A stretch of DNA of 64,000 nt from the NCBI RefSeq assembly GCF_026167525.1, contig NZ_CP110679.1, forward strand, positions 2,777,501 to 2,841,500, read 5' to 3'. The DNA comes from Sphingomonas sp. M1-B02. Its GTDB lineage: Bacteria; Pseudomonadota; Alphaproteobacteria; Sphingomonadales; Sphingomonadaceae. The translations under genes were made by a program, and so were the position numbers. The first letter of the stretch is position 1, and every line of letters starts with the position of its first letter. The notes under the pieces are model-generated. The model saw only the letters and a list, made by a program, of their open reading frames with translations. It made no database searches and was not told the DNA's origin. Shown piece after piece: positions 1 through 12,119 of this stretch.

Positions 1-580
1 GGGCGTCGGCCCTGGTTGCGGGCGGGCCCTCGGCCAGCGTTTCGCCGTCCCAGTGCAGCGACAGTTCGGGGGTCAGGATCGACCAGTGCATCGCCGCGAA
101 ACGATCGACGAAGAAGCGCGCATTGGCGCGGACGATATGATGTTCGGGCTCGAACCAGGCGACGAAGCGCACCGTCCCTGCGTCCTCGACCTCGCGGAAG
201 CGGAGGAAGGCGCGCATCTTGTGGATGTCCCGGCGGACGTGCTTGGCCATCTCCTCGAGCCTACGCACCAGCGGATCGGCGCGGTCGTCGATCCGGCGAG
301 GCTGCTCGATCAGCCCGACGAGGAGCGTGTAGAGCAAGGCGAAGCGCTGCGGATCGCTGTGGAGGATCACGCTCTGCGCGAGGTCGAGGAAGGCGCGGGG
401 CACGCGGAACGCGGCGGGGGCGGCGGGCTCCAGCACGGCTTCGTCGCCGAACAGGTCGGTGGGGGCATCGCCCACTTGCCACAGGATTTCGGATGGCGGC
501 ACGCGGCCCTGGGCCAGCGCCCGCGCGGCATCGCGCCAGCCCTCATAATCGTCTTCGCTCGTCAGCGTCACCACCCGCAT
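1..580 (-). CDS. UdgX-type uracil-DNA glycosylase family protein, DUF4130 N-terminal part (cut by window edge)
   Basis: About 193 residues are visible from the ATG at 580, and the frame stays open to the left edge. The start (MRVVTLTSEDDYEGWRDAAR) and the segment DPLVRRLEEMAKHVRRDIHK match the DUF4130/TIGR03915 'probable DNA metabolism' family. In many proteobacteria this domain is fused to a C-terminal UdgX uracil-DNA glycosylase domain, which would lie outside the window. UdgX proteins bind and crosslink to uracil-containing DNA; the role of the DUF4130 part is unknown. The start is 6 bases downstream of the preceding cytochrome stop, with an AGG five bases before the ATG, so it is probably the last gene of that transcript. 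The partner radical SAM gene at 3385-4632 supports the family call. Whether the UDG domain is fused cannot be seen. Confidence 0.8.
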   Translation of the reverse strand, partial: MRVVTLTSEDDYEGWRDAARALAQGRVPPSEILWQVGDAPTDLFGDEAVLEPAAPAAFRVPRAFLDLAQSVILHSDPQRFALLYTLLVGLIEQPRRIDDRADPLVRRLEEMAKHVRRDIHKMRAFLRFREVEDAGTVRFVAWFEPEHHIVRANARFFVDRFAAMHWSILTPELSLHWDGETLAEGPPATRADA

Positions 581-586
581 GCCGGC

Positions 587-1606
587 CTAACGCGCGGACG
601 CGTCCTTCGGCATCGCGGCGATCCAGTCGCGCAGCAATTTCACCCCTTCGGCATGCACCGTCGCGCGACCGAGTTCGGGCATGGCGATGCCGGGGTCGAC
701 GCTTTCCATTCGGTAGATCAGGATCGAGTCGTCCGGGCTTCCCGGCGCAATCGCGAAGTCGCGCCCGCCGCTGCCGCGTCCCGCCGCCACGGGGCGCTTG
801 CCGATCCCCAGCGCGATCGGACCGGCTTGCGCCTGTTCTAGGAACAGCCCGGAGTTGGACGCGGCGCCCTGCGGATTGTGGCAATGCGCGCAATTGATCT
901 CGAGATAGGCGCGCGCGCGTGCGTCGAGCGGCGCCTTCGCATCGTCCCAGCGCGCCACCCGCGGCGCATCGGCGGGGGCGCGGTCGAGCAAGCCGCTCGC
1001 CGCGAGCCGCTGCAATTGGCCGTCATGGTTGAGATAGCGAGCCTTCACCCCGATCGGGGCGATCGCGCCGGCAAGGGCATGGCAATCCTTGCACTGGTTC
1101 TGGTTGGGCGCCGCATAGCTGATGCTGCGCCGTGCGCCTGACGGATCGGTGAAGGTAACCGGCACGCGCGTGCCCGCGCGCTTGAGATCGGCATCCGTGC
1201 CGGCCGCGTTCCACACATAGGGAATCGCCACCCAGCCCGACGCGCGGCGCAGCAGCAGCCGGGTCTCGAGCGGTTTGAACGTCCCCGCCTGCTTATAGCC
1301 AAAGGTCTTGATCAGAGCGCTGCCGACCGGAAGGTCGAAAGCCGCCACATCGTCATAGCGGGCGACCTTGCCCCTCGGCACATAAAGGAACCGCCGCTTC
1401 TCGGCATAGTCGGAGAAAAGCGGCGTCTCCAATCCATAAGACGCGACCCGCGGCGCGGGAGTCTCCGCGGCCAGATCGGCGAAGAAGCCGTAGTCCGAGA
1501 GATGCGCCGGATAGCCATCTGCCAGGATCGTCGCGTCGTTGACTCCACCGGGCCTCGCGACCGCGAAGGCGCAGAACAATAGGAACGCGGCGACGAGCGC
1601 CTTCAC
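587..1606 (-). CDS. SO2930-family diheme c-type cytochrome (TIGR03806)
   Basis: Exported cytochrome of 339 residues starting at a GTG (1606) whose bases overlap the stop of the beta-helix gene (GTGA). That overlap and the hydrophobic N-terminus (VKALVAAFLLFCAFAVARP, signal-peptide-like) decide the start over an upstream ATG at 1789. Two heme-attachment motifs are visible, CKDCH near residue 172 and CAHCH near residue 239, so it should carry two covalent hemes in the periplasm. The family regularly occurs as a two-gene pair with the TIGR03805 beta-helix protein, as here; the function of the pair is not known. The coupled start implies co-translation with the beta-helix gene. A role in periplasmic electron transfer is inferred from the hemes only. 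Confidence 0.85.
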   Translation of the reverse strand: MKALVAAFLLFCAFAVARPGGVNDATILADGYPAHLSDYGFFADLAAETPAPRVASYGLETPLFSDYAEKRRFLYVPRGKVARYDDVAAFDLPVGSALIKTFGYKQAGTFKPLETRLLLRRASGWVAIPYVWNAAGTDADLKRAGTRVPVTFTDPSGARRSISYAAPNQNQCKDCHALAGAIAPIGVKARYLNHDGQLQRLAASGLLDRAPADAPRVARWDDAKAPLDARARAYLEINCAHCHNPQGAASNSGLFLEQAQAGPIALGIGKRPVAAGRGSGGRDFAIAPGSPDDSILIYRMESVDPGIAMPELGRATVHAEGVKLLRDWIAAMPKDASAR

Positions 1607-2790
1607 CGTGCAGCGGCCTCCATCGCGGCGGGCAGCACCACTGCGGCGGGCTGCGGCGCCTGCACCCCGTTCAGCGCAACGGGGCCGGGCTTGGCGGTCT
1701 CCACCGCCGCGCCGGCTGCGAGCCCCATGCCGAGCACCGGCACTCCATCGGCGACGCGCAGCCCCGATGCATCCCCGGTGCCGTCCCACAATATGGGTGG
1801 GATGCTGCCGCCGAAGGCCGCGGTCAGCATCGCGCCGCCGGGCAGCTCCGGCGCGAAGCCCGCACGGCCATGCTTGTTGCCCGAAACCATGATCCGCCGC
1901 GGCAGCGGATTATAGTTCGCGTCGGCATATTTCTCGCGATAGGCGATGATCATCACGTTGCTGGTGGCGTTGCCCGACAATTCGTTCGCGAAGACATGGA
2001 CATTGTCATTCGCCATGATCAGTACCCCGGTGCCCATCCGCACCGAGGCGACGATATTGCCCTTCGGCGCGAAATTGGGGGTGTCGTTGTCGACGATCTG
2101 GTTGCGGAACACCCGCACCTCGCCGCCGCCCATCTTGGGCAGATTGGGCAGGTCGAACACCAGGATGCCGCCGCTATTGTGGCTCGCGACATTGTCGAAC
2201 ACGTCGGCATGGCGGCTATTCTCGATCTCGATCCCGGCGACATTGTGCGAGACCGCCGAATTGCGGACGATGATCTGTTCGGACTGGCCGACATAGATGC
2301 CCGCGTCCGACGCGCCCTTCACCAGCACCGAATCGATGAGGATATGCGTGCTGGAGACCGGATAGACGCCATAGGCCCCGTTGGTCGGCTTGGGCCCGCC
2401 GGTCCATTCGACGCGAATATTCTTGTAGACGATCCGGTCCGCGCCCTTGGACTTGATCCCGTCGCCCTTGCTGTCCTCGACAGAGAAGTCGCGGAGCACC
2501 ACGTCGTCCGACGTGACCAGCAGGCCTTCGCCTGCACCGAGCTGGCCCTTGAAGCCGAGTATAGTCTTGTCGCGGCCCGCGCCGCGCACCGTGACCCGGT
2601 CTACGTCGAGCGAGAGCCCGTCGGTGAGTTCGAAGCGTCCCGCGCCGATCTCGATCACGTCGCCGGGCTTCGCCTCGATCAGAGCGCCCTGAAGCCGTTC
2701 CTGGCCGTTGGGACCGGCCTCGACCCGAATCGTCTCCGCCGCGGCAGGCGTGGCGAGCAGCAACGTAGCGGCAAACGTGATCCGAACCAT
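1603..2790 (-). CDS. Exported parallel beta-helix repeat protein (TIGR03805 family)
   Basis: 395 residues. The N-terminus MVRITFAATLLLATPAAAET is a typical Sec signal peptide with likely cleavage after AAA. The body has regularly spaced Asn/Gly/Val strand patterns (VVLRDFSVEDSKGDGIKSKG, GIYVGQSEQIIVRNSAVSHN) typical of right-handed parallel beta-helices of the pectate-lyase/NosD type. Members occur with a TIGR03806 diheme cytochrome, and here the two overlap by four bases. No catalytic residues of a polysaccharide lyase can be assigned by eye. The last ~60 residues are Ala/Pro/Val-rich and probably not part of the helix. A periplasmic scaffold or carbohydrate-related role is possible, but the function is unknown. 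Confidence 0.85.
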   Translation of the reverse strand: MVRITFAATLLLATPAAAETIRVEAGPNGQERLQGALIEAKPGDVIEIGAGRFELTDGLSLDVDRVTVRGAGRDKTILGFKGQLGAGEGLLVTSDDVVLRDFSVEDSKGDGIKSKGADRIVYKNIRVEWTGGPKPTNGAYGVYPVSSTHILIDSVLVKGASDAGIYVGQSEQIIVRNSAVSHNVAGIEIENSRHADVFDNVASHNSGGILVFDLPNLPKMGGGEVRVFRNQIVDNDTPNFAPKGNIVASVRMGTGVLIMANDNVHVFANELSGNATSNVMIIAYREKYADANYNPLPRRIMVSGNKHGRAGFAPELPGGAMLTAAFGGSIPPILWDGTGDASGLRVADGVPVLGMGLAAGAAVETAKPGPVALNGVQAPQPAAVVLPAAMEAAAR

Positions 2791-2868
2791 CGTCCTCTCC
2801 CTGCATTTTCACGCAGTCTGGCGCGGGGAAGAACGACGGTCCAGCGTTATTGACAGCGATGTAAGCGC

Positions 2869-3351
2869 CTAGTCGCGGTCGTCGCCGGGCGCATGTTCCT
2901 CGGCACGCTCGAGCTCGGCGGGCTTGCGCTCCTCGAACACCTCGCCCAGCCGCTCGGTCACCGCGTCGGGAAGGCGCTCGGCCGCGGTCGGGAACATCTC
3001 TTCCTCTTCTTCTTCGATATGATGCTCGTAGCGGTGCCGCATCTCGTGGAATTTCTCGTCCCATTCGGGGGTGCCGAACTGGATTTCGATCAGTTCGGCG
3101 AGATAGTCGTCCACTTCCTTATGCTCGGCCACCGAATGCCGTGCATCCTCGCGCAGCTCCGGGTCGGCGAGCATGGTCGAATAGAGCGATTCCTCCTCGG
3201 CCGCGGCATGCGCCTGCAGCTCGAGGCGGAGCGTCTCGAACGCATCCTGCCGCGGCTGATCGGTGCCGGGATTGTCGCCGACGCGCTTGAGCAGCGCGCG
3301 CTGGCGGTCATGATCTGCCTTCAGATCCTCGAAAATGCGTGCTTCGGTCAA
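2869..3351 (-). CDS. Hemerythrin-like domain protein
   Basis: 160 residues, soluble and acidic, with no signal peptide. The spacing of His and Glu fits a hemerythrin HHE four-helix bundle: DLKADHDRQRALLKR near the N-terminus, ELQAHAAAEEESLY around residue 46, SVAEHKEVDDYLAEL around 73 and MRHRYEHHIEEEEEEMFPTA around 104. Such proteins bind a di-iron centre and are used for oxygen or NO sensing or iron handling. It lies 33 bases downstream of the radical SAM repair gene and 78 bases upstream of the beta-helix gene in the same direction, so it may be read from the same SOS-controlled transcript. The C-terminus is highly charged (Glu/Arg). The role here is not known. Confidence 0.85.
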   Translation of the reverse strand: MTEARIFEDLKADHDRQRALLKRVGDNPGTDQPRQDAFETLRLELQAHAAAEEESLYSTMLADPELREDARHSVAEHKEVDDYLAELIEIQFGTPEWDEKFHEMRHRYEHHIEEEEEEMFPTAAERLPDAVTERLGEVFEERKPAELERAEEHAPGDDRD

Positions 3352-3384
3352 ATGCCGTCTCCTGGTTTCCGGGGCTCAACAATC

Positions 3385-4632
3385 TCAGGCGGCAAAAAGC
3401 TCCAGCTGCTCGCGCTTCGGCGCCACGATCGGGCGCAGATCGGCGCGATCGGCGAGCGTCGCCGGGCGCCAATCCTCGGCGATCAGGAAAGGCCGCATCT
3501 TGACGATCGAGACGGTGAGCCGCGCGACATCCTCGAGCCGCAACCGCCGCCAGCGCCGGGTTGCCAGGATCGCGTCAACTGCCTTCACGCCCAGTCCCGG
3601 CACGCGCAGCAACGATTCCCGCGGCGCCCGGTTGACGTCCACCGGGAAGCGGTCGCGGAACTTGAGCGCCCAGGCGAGCTTGGGATCGATGTCGAGCGGC
3701 AGCATCCCCGTCGCCGGATCGGCCGCATCGGCGACTTCGCCGGGCTGATAGTCGTAGAAGCGCATCAGCCAGTCCGACTGGTACAGCCGATGCTCGCGCA
3801 TCAGCGGCGGGCGCTGGAGCGGGAGCACCGCACTCGCATCGGGGATCGGGCTGAACGCCGAATAATAGACACGGCGCAGATTGAAGCGACCATAGAGCCC
3901 CGCCGCGCGGGCGATAATGTCGCCATCGGTCGCCGCATCGGCGCCGACGATCATTTGTGTCGATTGGCCCGCGGGCGCGAATTTGGGGGCGGACTTGTAG
4001 CGCTTCTTCGCATCGGTCTTGTCGTCGATCGCAGTGCGTACATCCTGCATCGCGGTTTCGATCCGGGGCGCCGACTTCTCGGGCGCGAGCCGGGTCAACC
4101 CCGCCACCGTCGGCAGTTCGACGTTGATCGAGATGCGATCGGCGAGCAGCCCCGCCTGGTGGATCAGCTCGGGATCGGCGTCGGGGATCGTCTTGAGATG
4201 GATATAGCCACGGAACTGATGTTCCTCGCGCAGCGACCGGGCGACCTGGACCAATTGCTCCATCGTATAATCGGGCGAGCGGATGATGCCGGAGGAGAGG
4301 AACAGCCCCTCGATATAATTGCGGCGATAGAAATTGAGCGTGAGATCGACCACCTCCTCCGGCGTGAAGCGCGCGCGGCGGACGTTCGAGCTCTTGCGGT
4401 TAATGCAATAGTGGCAGTCGAATACGCAGCTGTTGGTCAGCAAGATCTTGAGCAGGCTGATGCAGCGGCCGTCGGGCGCATAGGCATGGCAGATGCCCAT
4501 GCCTTCGGTCGAGCCGATCCCCTTGCCGTCGCGCGAATTGCGTTTTGCGGTGCCTGACGAGGCGCAGGAAGCGTCATATTTGGCGGCGTCGACCAGGATC
4601 GCCAGCTTCTCGCGCAAGTCCAATTGTGCCAT
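3385..4632 (-). CDS. Putative DNA modification/repair radical SAM protein (TIGR03916, UDG-linked)
   Basis: 415 residues. The radical SAM cluster motif CVFDCHYC (CX3CX2C, Cys69, 73 and 76) follows a conserved N-terminus (LVDAAKYDASCASSG), and the C-terminus holds a helix-hairpin-helix DNA-binding segment (LLRVPGLGVKAVDAILATRR, about residue 340). The family is defined by genomic linkage to UdgX/DUF4130 proteins and is presumed to act on DNA; its reaction is unproven. Here the DUF4130 partner is on the same strand but 2.8 kb downstream. The ATG at 4632 lies only two bases from a LexA box (4635-4649), pointing to SOS induction and a very short or absent leader. Family members begin close to this Met, so a much later start is unlikely. 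Confidence 0.9.
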   Translation of the reverse strand: MAQLDLREKLAILVDAAKYDASCASSGTAKRNSRDGKGIGSTEGMGICHAYAPDGRCISLLKILLTNSCVFDCHYCINRKSSNVRRARFTPEEVVDLTLNFYRRNYIEGLFLSSGIIRSPDYTMEQLVQVARSLREEHQFRGYIHLKTIPDADPELIHQAGLLADRISINVELPTVAGLTRLAPEKSAPRIETAMQDVRTAIDDKTDAKKRYKSAPKFAPAGQSTQMIVGADAATDGDIIARAAGLYGRFNLRRVYYSAFSPIPDASAVLPLQRPPLMREHRLYQSDWLMRFYDYQPGEVADAADPATGMLPLDIDPKLAWALKFRDRFPVDVNRAPRESLLRVPGLGVKAVDAILATRRWRRLRLEDVARLTVSIVKMRPFLIAEDWRPATLADRADLRPIVAPKREQLELFAA

Positions 4633-4634
4633 AT

Positions 4635-4649
4635 GTTCTATCTATGTTC
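4635..4649 (-). promoter_or_regulatory. LexA (SOS) box before the radical SAM gene
   Basis: The plus strand reads GTTCTATCTATGTTC, a perfect GTTC-N7-GTTC alphaproteobacterial LexA box. Only two bases separate it from the ATG of the minus-strand radical SAM gene, and it is 61 bases before the plus-strand glycosyltransferase start, so LexA could affect both genes. Confidence 0.85.
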
Positions 4650-4710
4650 TTGAAAGTCTTGAGTCCAGCGGCAAGTGGACGGAGTCGGCGGCGCAACCTA
4701 AAAGCCTGGC

Positions 4711-5938
4711 ATGGGGTGGGCTCAATCGCGCGACTGGAATTGGCGAACATTGTCGCTCGCGCTCGCGCTGGCGGTCACCTGCGCCGCGGGATGGCTGTTC
4801 AAGGCGCATTGCGTCCCCGGCGGCTGGACCGACGCCGAACAATATACCACCGGCTGCTACAATGACGTGATGCCCTTCTGGCTCGGCCGCGAGGTGCAGG
4901 CGGGCAAGCTTCCTTATTTCGAGACCCGAATGGAATATCCGGTGCTCACCGGCGCGCAGATCTGGGCGGAGGGGGCGGTCACCCGGACGTTGTTCGGCAG
5001 TCGCGCGCGCGACTGGCATTTCCTGGCCGTGGTTACGGTGGCGAATGCGCTGCTGGCCGGACTGATCCTGTGGATGTTCGTGCGCGCAGGCGTTGACCGG
5101 CGGCGGCTGTGGCTGTGGGCGCTTGCGCCGCCGCTCGTTTTGTATCTCGGGCATAATTGGGATCTTGCGGCGGTGGCCTTCGCGGTCGGCGCAATGCTGC
5201 TCGCGCGCAACGGCAGGCTGGTTCCGGCCGCAGCGATGGCCGGCCTCGGCGCCGCGGCAAAGCTGTTCCCCGTGCTCGCGCTTCCGCTGATCGGGCTCAG
5301 CGCGCTGTTTGGCGACGATCGGCCCTGGCCTCGGCGTCTGCTCCGCGCCGCGGCGTTGTCGGCGGCGGCAATCGGCGCCTGGTCGCTGGTCAATCTGCCC
5401 GTCGCCTTGCTCGCGCCGGAGAATTGGAACGAATTCTATCGTTTCTCGCAGGAGCGGCAGGGCACCGTCGCCGCGACGTGGGACATATTGGCAAATCAGG
5501 GCTGGTGGTTCACCTGGATCGAGGACCGCAATCGATATGCCGCGCTGCTGTTCCTCGGCGGCTTTGCAGCGATAATCGGCTTCGGCTGGCGTCGCCACCG
5601 GACCCATTTGTGGATATTGTTTATCCCGGCGCTCGCCTGGTTCATGCTCACCAACAAGGTCTATTCGCCGCAGTTCGACCTGTGGCTCTATCCGTTGCTG
5701 CTGATGGCGGCGCCGCGTCTGTGGCCGGTGGCGCTCTATCTGGTGGGCGCGGTGACGGCCTTCTTCGCGGAATTCTGGTGGTTTGCGGGGCTCGAACATG
5801 CCTGGCCCGCGACGACGCATGTCCATATCGCCATCGCGGCGGGGGTGCGTGGCTTCGCGATGCTCTGGCTGATTGCGGACTGCGTCAGGCTCGATCCGCC
5901 GGAATGGGTCGCGGACCTTGCTAACACCCCTAGTCCAG

Positions 5939-5961
<23 letters not shown>
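4711..5961 (+). CDS. GT87/DUF2029-like integral membrane glycosyltransferase
   Basis: 416 residues with roughly ten hydrophobic segments across the whole length (for example SLALALAVTCAAGWLF near residue 14 and FLAVVTVANALLAGLILWMF near 112). The pattern of an acidic loop after the first membrane segment (CYNDVMPFWLGREVQAGKLPYFETRMEYP) resembles GT-C fold, polyprenyl-phosphate-mannose dependent transferases of the GT87/DUF2029 family. It probably transfers a sugar from a lipid carrier on the periplasmic side; substrate unknown. It is divergent from the radical SAM gene, sharing the SOS-box region, and its 3' end overlaps the convergent dnaE2 3' end by 23 bases. No SOS-related role is known for the family, so control by the nearby LexA box is only a possibility. 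Confidence 0.7.
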
Positions 5962-9291
<3,330 letters not shown>

Positions 9292-9295
<4 letters not shown>

Positions 9296-11232
9296 CCGAA
9301 GCAGCCATGCAGGAACCAGCTGAGATCGCCGGTTTCGGCGCGCTCGCTATCGCCGCGGCGAAACAGCCAGAAGCGGCGGCCCTGCTCGTCTTCGACCCGG
9401 TAATAATCGCGCACGCTATGGCGTTCGGCATTGTGCCGCCACCATTCGCCGAGGATCCGCTCGGGCCCTTCGGAGCGGACCACGCGATGCAACCGGCCCC
9501 GCCAGCTGAAGCGGAGCGGCGCATGATCGGGCAATTCCGCCATGACATGATCGATCGGCTCGGGTCGGTGCAGCAGCCGCGCGGGCCGCGGCCAATCGGG
9601 ATGCCAGACGCCGACCGGGGCGCTTCGATCGAGCTGGCGGACATCGTCCTGCTTGCGCGCCGGCGCCGCGCGTTCGGGCGGATCGAGCACCGGCATCCGC
9701 GCCACCGATCGCTCGGGCACGTCGCTTTCCACCGGGCGGCTGCGCCACATCGCCTGAATTCCGATCCGGGTGGCGAGCGTATCGACCAGAGGCGCAAGGT
9801 CGGGTGCGGTCGCTTCGTCGAGCCGCTCGACGAAGGGCTCGGCCCCCAGCAAGCCGCTGCGACGGACATGCAGCGCGATCGCATCCACGCCATAGCCGGG
9901 CTCGACCTGCTCGATCCGCCGCGTGAACAAGCGCAGCAGATGCGCGGGATCGCGGTTGGGCCGGGCGAGGCCGATTCGGATGCGTTGCGGCACGCCGTCG
10001 ATCCGATCGGCGATCAACTCGATGCGCAGCGCGCCAAGCCCCTTTTGCTCGAGCGCGGTGGCGAGGCGCGGGACGAGCTGGCCCAACCAATATTCGATGG
10101 CCTCGGGCGTAGCGATCGGCTCGGCGAAACGCTGGACGATGGCGATCGGCTCGGGCGGGATCACCGGATCGAGCGGCTCGGGAAGCCCGCCCAGCGCCTG
10201 TTCGAGCCGCGCCACCAGCCCGCCGCCGAACCGCCGGACTAGCGGCGCGCGCGGCATCGCCAGCAATTGTGCGATGCGCTCTACGCCCAGGCGGTGGAGC
10301 AGTTCGATCGCGGCGGGATCGATGCGCAGCGCTTCGATCGGCAACGGCGAAAGTGCCTGGGCGTGCTCACCGGTGGGGCAAACGCATTCGCCATCCGGTC
10401 GGAAATGCGCAAGCGCCCATGCCGCACCCGCGGTGTCGGCAATCGCTACGCGTGCGGTCACCCCCATTCGGGCGAGCAGCCGCACCAGCCGTCGCGCCAT
10501 CGGCGCCTCGCCGCCGTGCAGATGCGCGACTCCGCTCAGGTCGAGGAACAAGGTCGCATCGTCGGCGATCGCCACGCTCGGCGACCAGCGCTGCGCCAGC
10601 GCCACGGCGAGCCGGTGCAGATCGGCGCGATCGCTCTCGGGATCGGCGGGACGGATGTCGAGCCCCGGCACCTGTGCTCGCGCCTGGGTCAGCGCCATCC
10701 CCGGCCGGATGCCGAGCGCCTGTGCGCCCGGGCTGGCGGCGGCGATCAGCACCTGGTTGCCGGTGCGGATAGAGGTGACCAGCAATTCCTCCCCGAGCTT
10801 GCTCGGGGAGGGGGACCGCTCGCGAAGCGCGTATTGGAGGGGCGGCGGACGAAGTCCGCCGACTGGCGTTGGCGGCCCCTCCACCACGCTGCGCGTGGTC
10901 CCCCTCCCCGAGACAAGCTCGGGGAGGAATGCGGGAGCCCCCCCCTCATCGGGCGGCATCGCCCGGAAGGGATGCCCCACCGCCTCTTCGCGTCGCCCCA
11001 CCTCATGCCGAGCGGGTCGCACGTGCGCGGGAGCATCCCCCCGTGCCCAGCGCGCGCCGGGGCGCCAGCCGCCGCCGCGCGGCGCCGAACAGGCATTCTC
11101 CTGCTCGGCCGCGGCGGCCGCCTGGAGCGGCTCCAGCGATAGGGGCGCCGCCTCAGGCGGCGTGCGCGCGTCTGCCCGCCGCAGCCGGTCGAGCGGCCAC
11201 ATCGGCAGGTAGAGCGCAGCGACCCGATGCAT
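9292..11232 (-). CDS. imuB: Y-family polymerase-like mutasome subunit ImuB, with an in-frame repeat insertion
   Basis: 646 residues starting at MHRVAALYLPMWPLDRLRRA; the ATG at 11232 fits known ImuB N-termini, while the frame upstream runs through imuA. ImuB is a catalytically inactive Y-family homologue that bridges DnaE2, ImuA and the beta clamp. Palm/finger motifs (LFLDLSGVAHLHGGE, RVAIADTAGAAWALAHF) follow a Pro/Arg-rich N-terminal linker. Residues 102-149 of that linker are encoded entirely by a 144-bp palindromic repeat (10786-10929), an unusual addition. The start lies 80 bases inside imuA and the stop overlaps dnaE2 (ATGA), so the three genes are translationally coupled. SOS-controlled through imuA. 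Confidence 0.93.
10786..10929. repeat. Palindromic multi-hairpin repeat inside imuB (144 bp, in frame)
   Basis: The ends are inverted repeats: TTCCTCCCCGAGCTTG at 10786 pairs with its complement ending at 10929. Inside are paired arms of the GGGGGACC ... TGGAGGGG ... CCCCTCCA ... GGTCCCCC type, with smaller hairpins around GCGGAC/GTCCGC and ACCACGC/GCGTGGT. The length is 48 codons exactly, no stop occurs in the imuB frame, and the flanks read as ordinary ImuB linker. The same arm pattern recurs inside the E2 gene at 14743-14871. Confidence 0.85.
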
Positions 11233-11896
11233 CGCAGGCCTCCACTTCGAGGTTGAAGGAGTCGCCGCCGCGCTGGCGGACGAGATCGAGCTTCCAGCGC
11301 GCGCGCCCCACGCCCGCCACCGGCAAGGGGGTCGAGGGTGCGCAGGCGATTCGCCAGCGGGTGATCGCCGCCGAGGGCGCGCCGAGCGGATCGACGCCTT
11401 CGCGGGCATGGCGCTTGAGCAGCAAGGCGATCGTCCGCCCGCCCTCCGCCGCCAGTTGCAGCCGCCGGGTCGCGGGCATGCCGACCCGCTTGACCTCGCC
11501 GATCACCGCGCCCAGCCCGCGATGGCGCAGCCCCTCCTCCATGATTGCGAGCAGTTCGTCATCGTCGCGCGCCTCGGCATAAAGCAGCCGCTTGGGATCG
11601 AGCCCGGCTTGCGACAGGCCCGGCGCGAACAGATCGCGCCGCCGCACCACCCACAACACCGGACCCCAGGCGCGCGCCGCGATTCCCGCCATGAACAAAG
11701 TCGCCGCGCAATCGTCGGCGATGTCGGCGCTGGCGCCGGCAATCTCGTGGAGCGAATCGAGTCGAAGCCCGCTATTGGCCAGCTTCGAATCGAGCGGCCC
11801 GACCCCGAACGGCAGCACCGGCCGCCGGCGAAAGCCGCCGGTCTCCATCGCGCGCAATTGCTCGCGAAGCTGGGCCAATTTAGCAGAATCGGGCAT
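11153..11896 (-). CDS. imuA: SOS mutagenesis protein ImuA (RecA/SulA-like)
   Basis: 247 residues. The N-terminus (AKLAQLREQLRAMETG) and the segment LPFGVGPLDSKLANSGLRLDSLHEIAG match ImuA, a RecA-fold protein that regulates RecA and partners with ImuB and DnaE2 in damage-induced mutagenesis. The C-terminal KLDLVRQRGGDSFNLEVE block is also typical. It is the first gene of the mutasome operon; its ATG is 15 bases from the nearest half-site of a LexA box. The last 80 bases overlap the start of imuB in another frame. It is divergent from the branched-chain dehydrogenase operon at 12120. Confidence 0.93.
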   Translation of the reverse strand: MPDSAKLAQLREQLRAMETGGFRRRPVLPFGVGPLDSKLANSGLRLDSLHEIAGASADIADDCAATLFMAGIAARAWGPVLWVVRRRDLFAPGLSQAGLDPKRLLYAEARDDDELLAIMEEGLRHRGLGAVIGEVKRVGMPATRRLQLAAEGGRTIALLLKRHAREGVDPLGAPSAAITRWRIACAPSTPLPVAGVGRARWKLDLVRQRGGDSFNLEVEACDASGRCALPADVAARPAAAGRRAHAA

Positions 11897-11911
11897 GGAC
11901 GGGCGACTCGG

Positions 11912-11937
11912 GAACGCAGAATGTTCCTATTCTGTTC
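11912..11937 (-). promoter_or_regulatory. LexA (SOS) box of the imuA-imuB-dnaE2 operon, three half-sites
   Basis: GTTCCTATTCTGTTC at 11923-11937 is a perfect GTTC-N7-GTTC box. An additional GAAC at 11912-11915 is spaced seven bases from the first GTTC (GAAC-N7-GTTC), so three half-sites lie at 11-base intervals. It sits just upstream of imuA, as expected for this SOS operon in alphaproteobacteria. Confidence 0.92.
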
Positions 11938-12119
11938 TTATGTCCTCCGGAGTCAACCGCGTAACGTGCCTACTTCTTCATCGCTGTCCCATGCGATGAT
12001 CCGCCCTGCATCAAGGTCAGCCCTACTGACCTACTCGACAGCGGCTTTGAAATTTTATAACAAGAGCCTGAAAGCGATTCCGTGCGTTCTAACCAGCACG
12101 GATCCTGGATGGAGAGACA

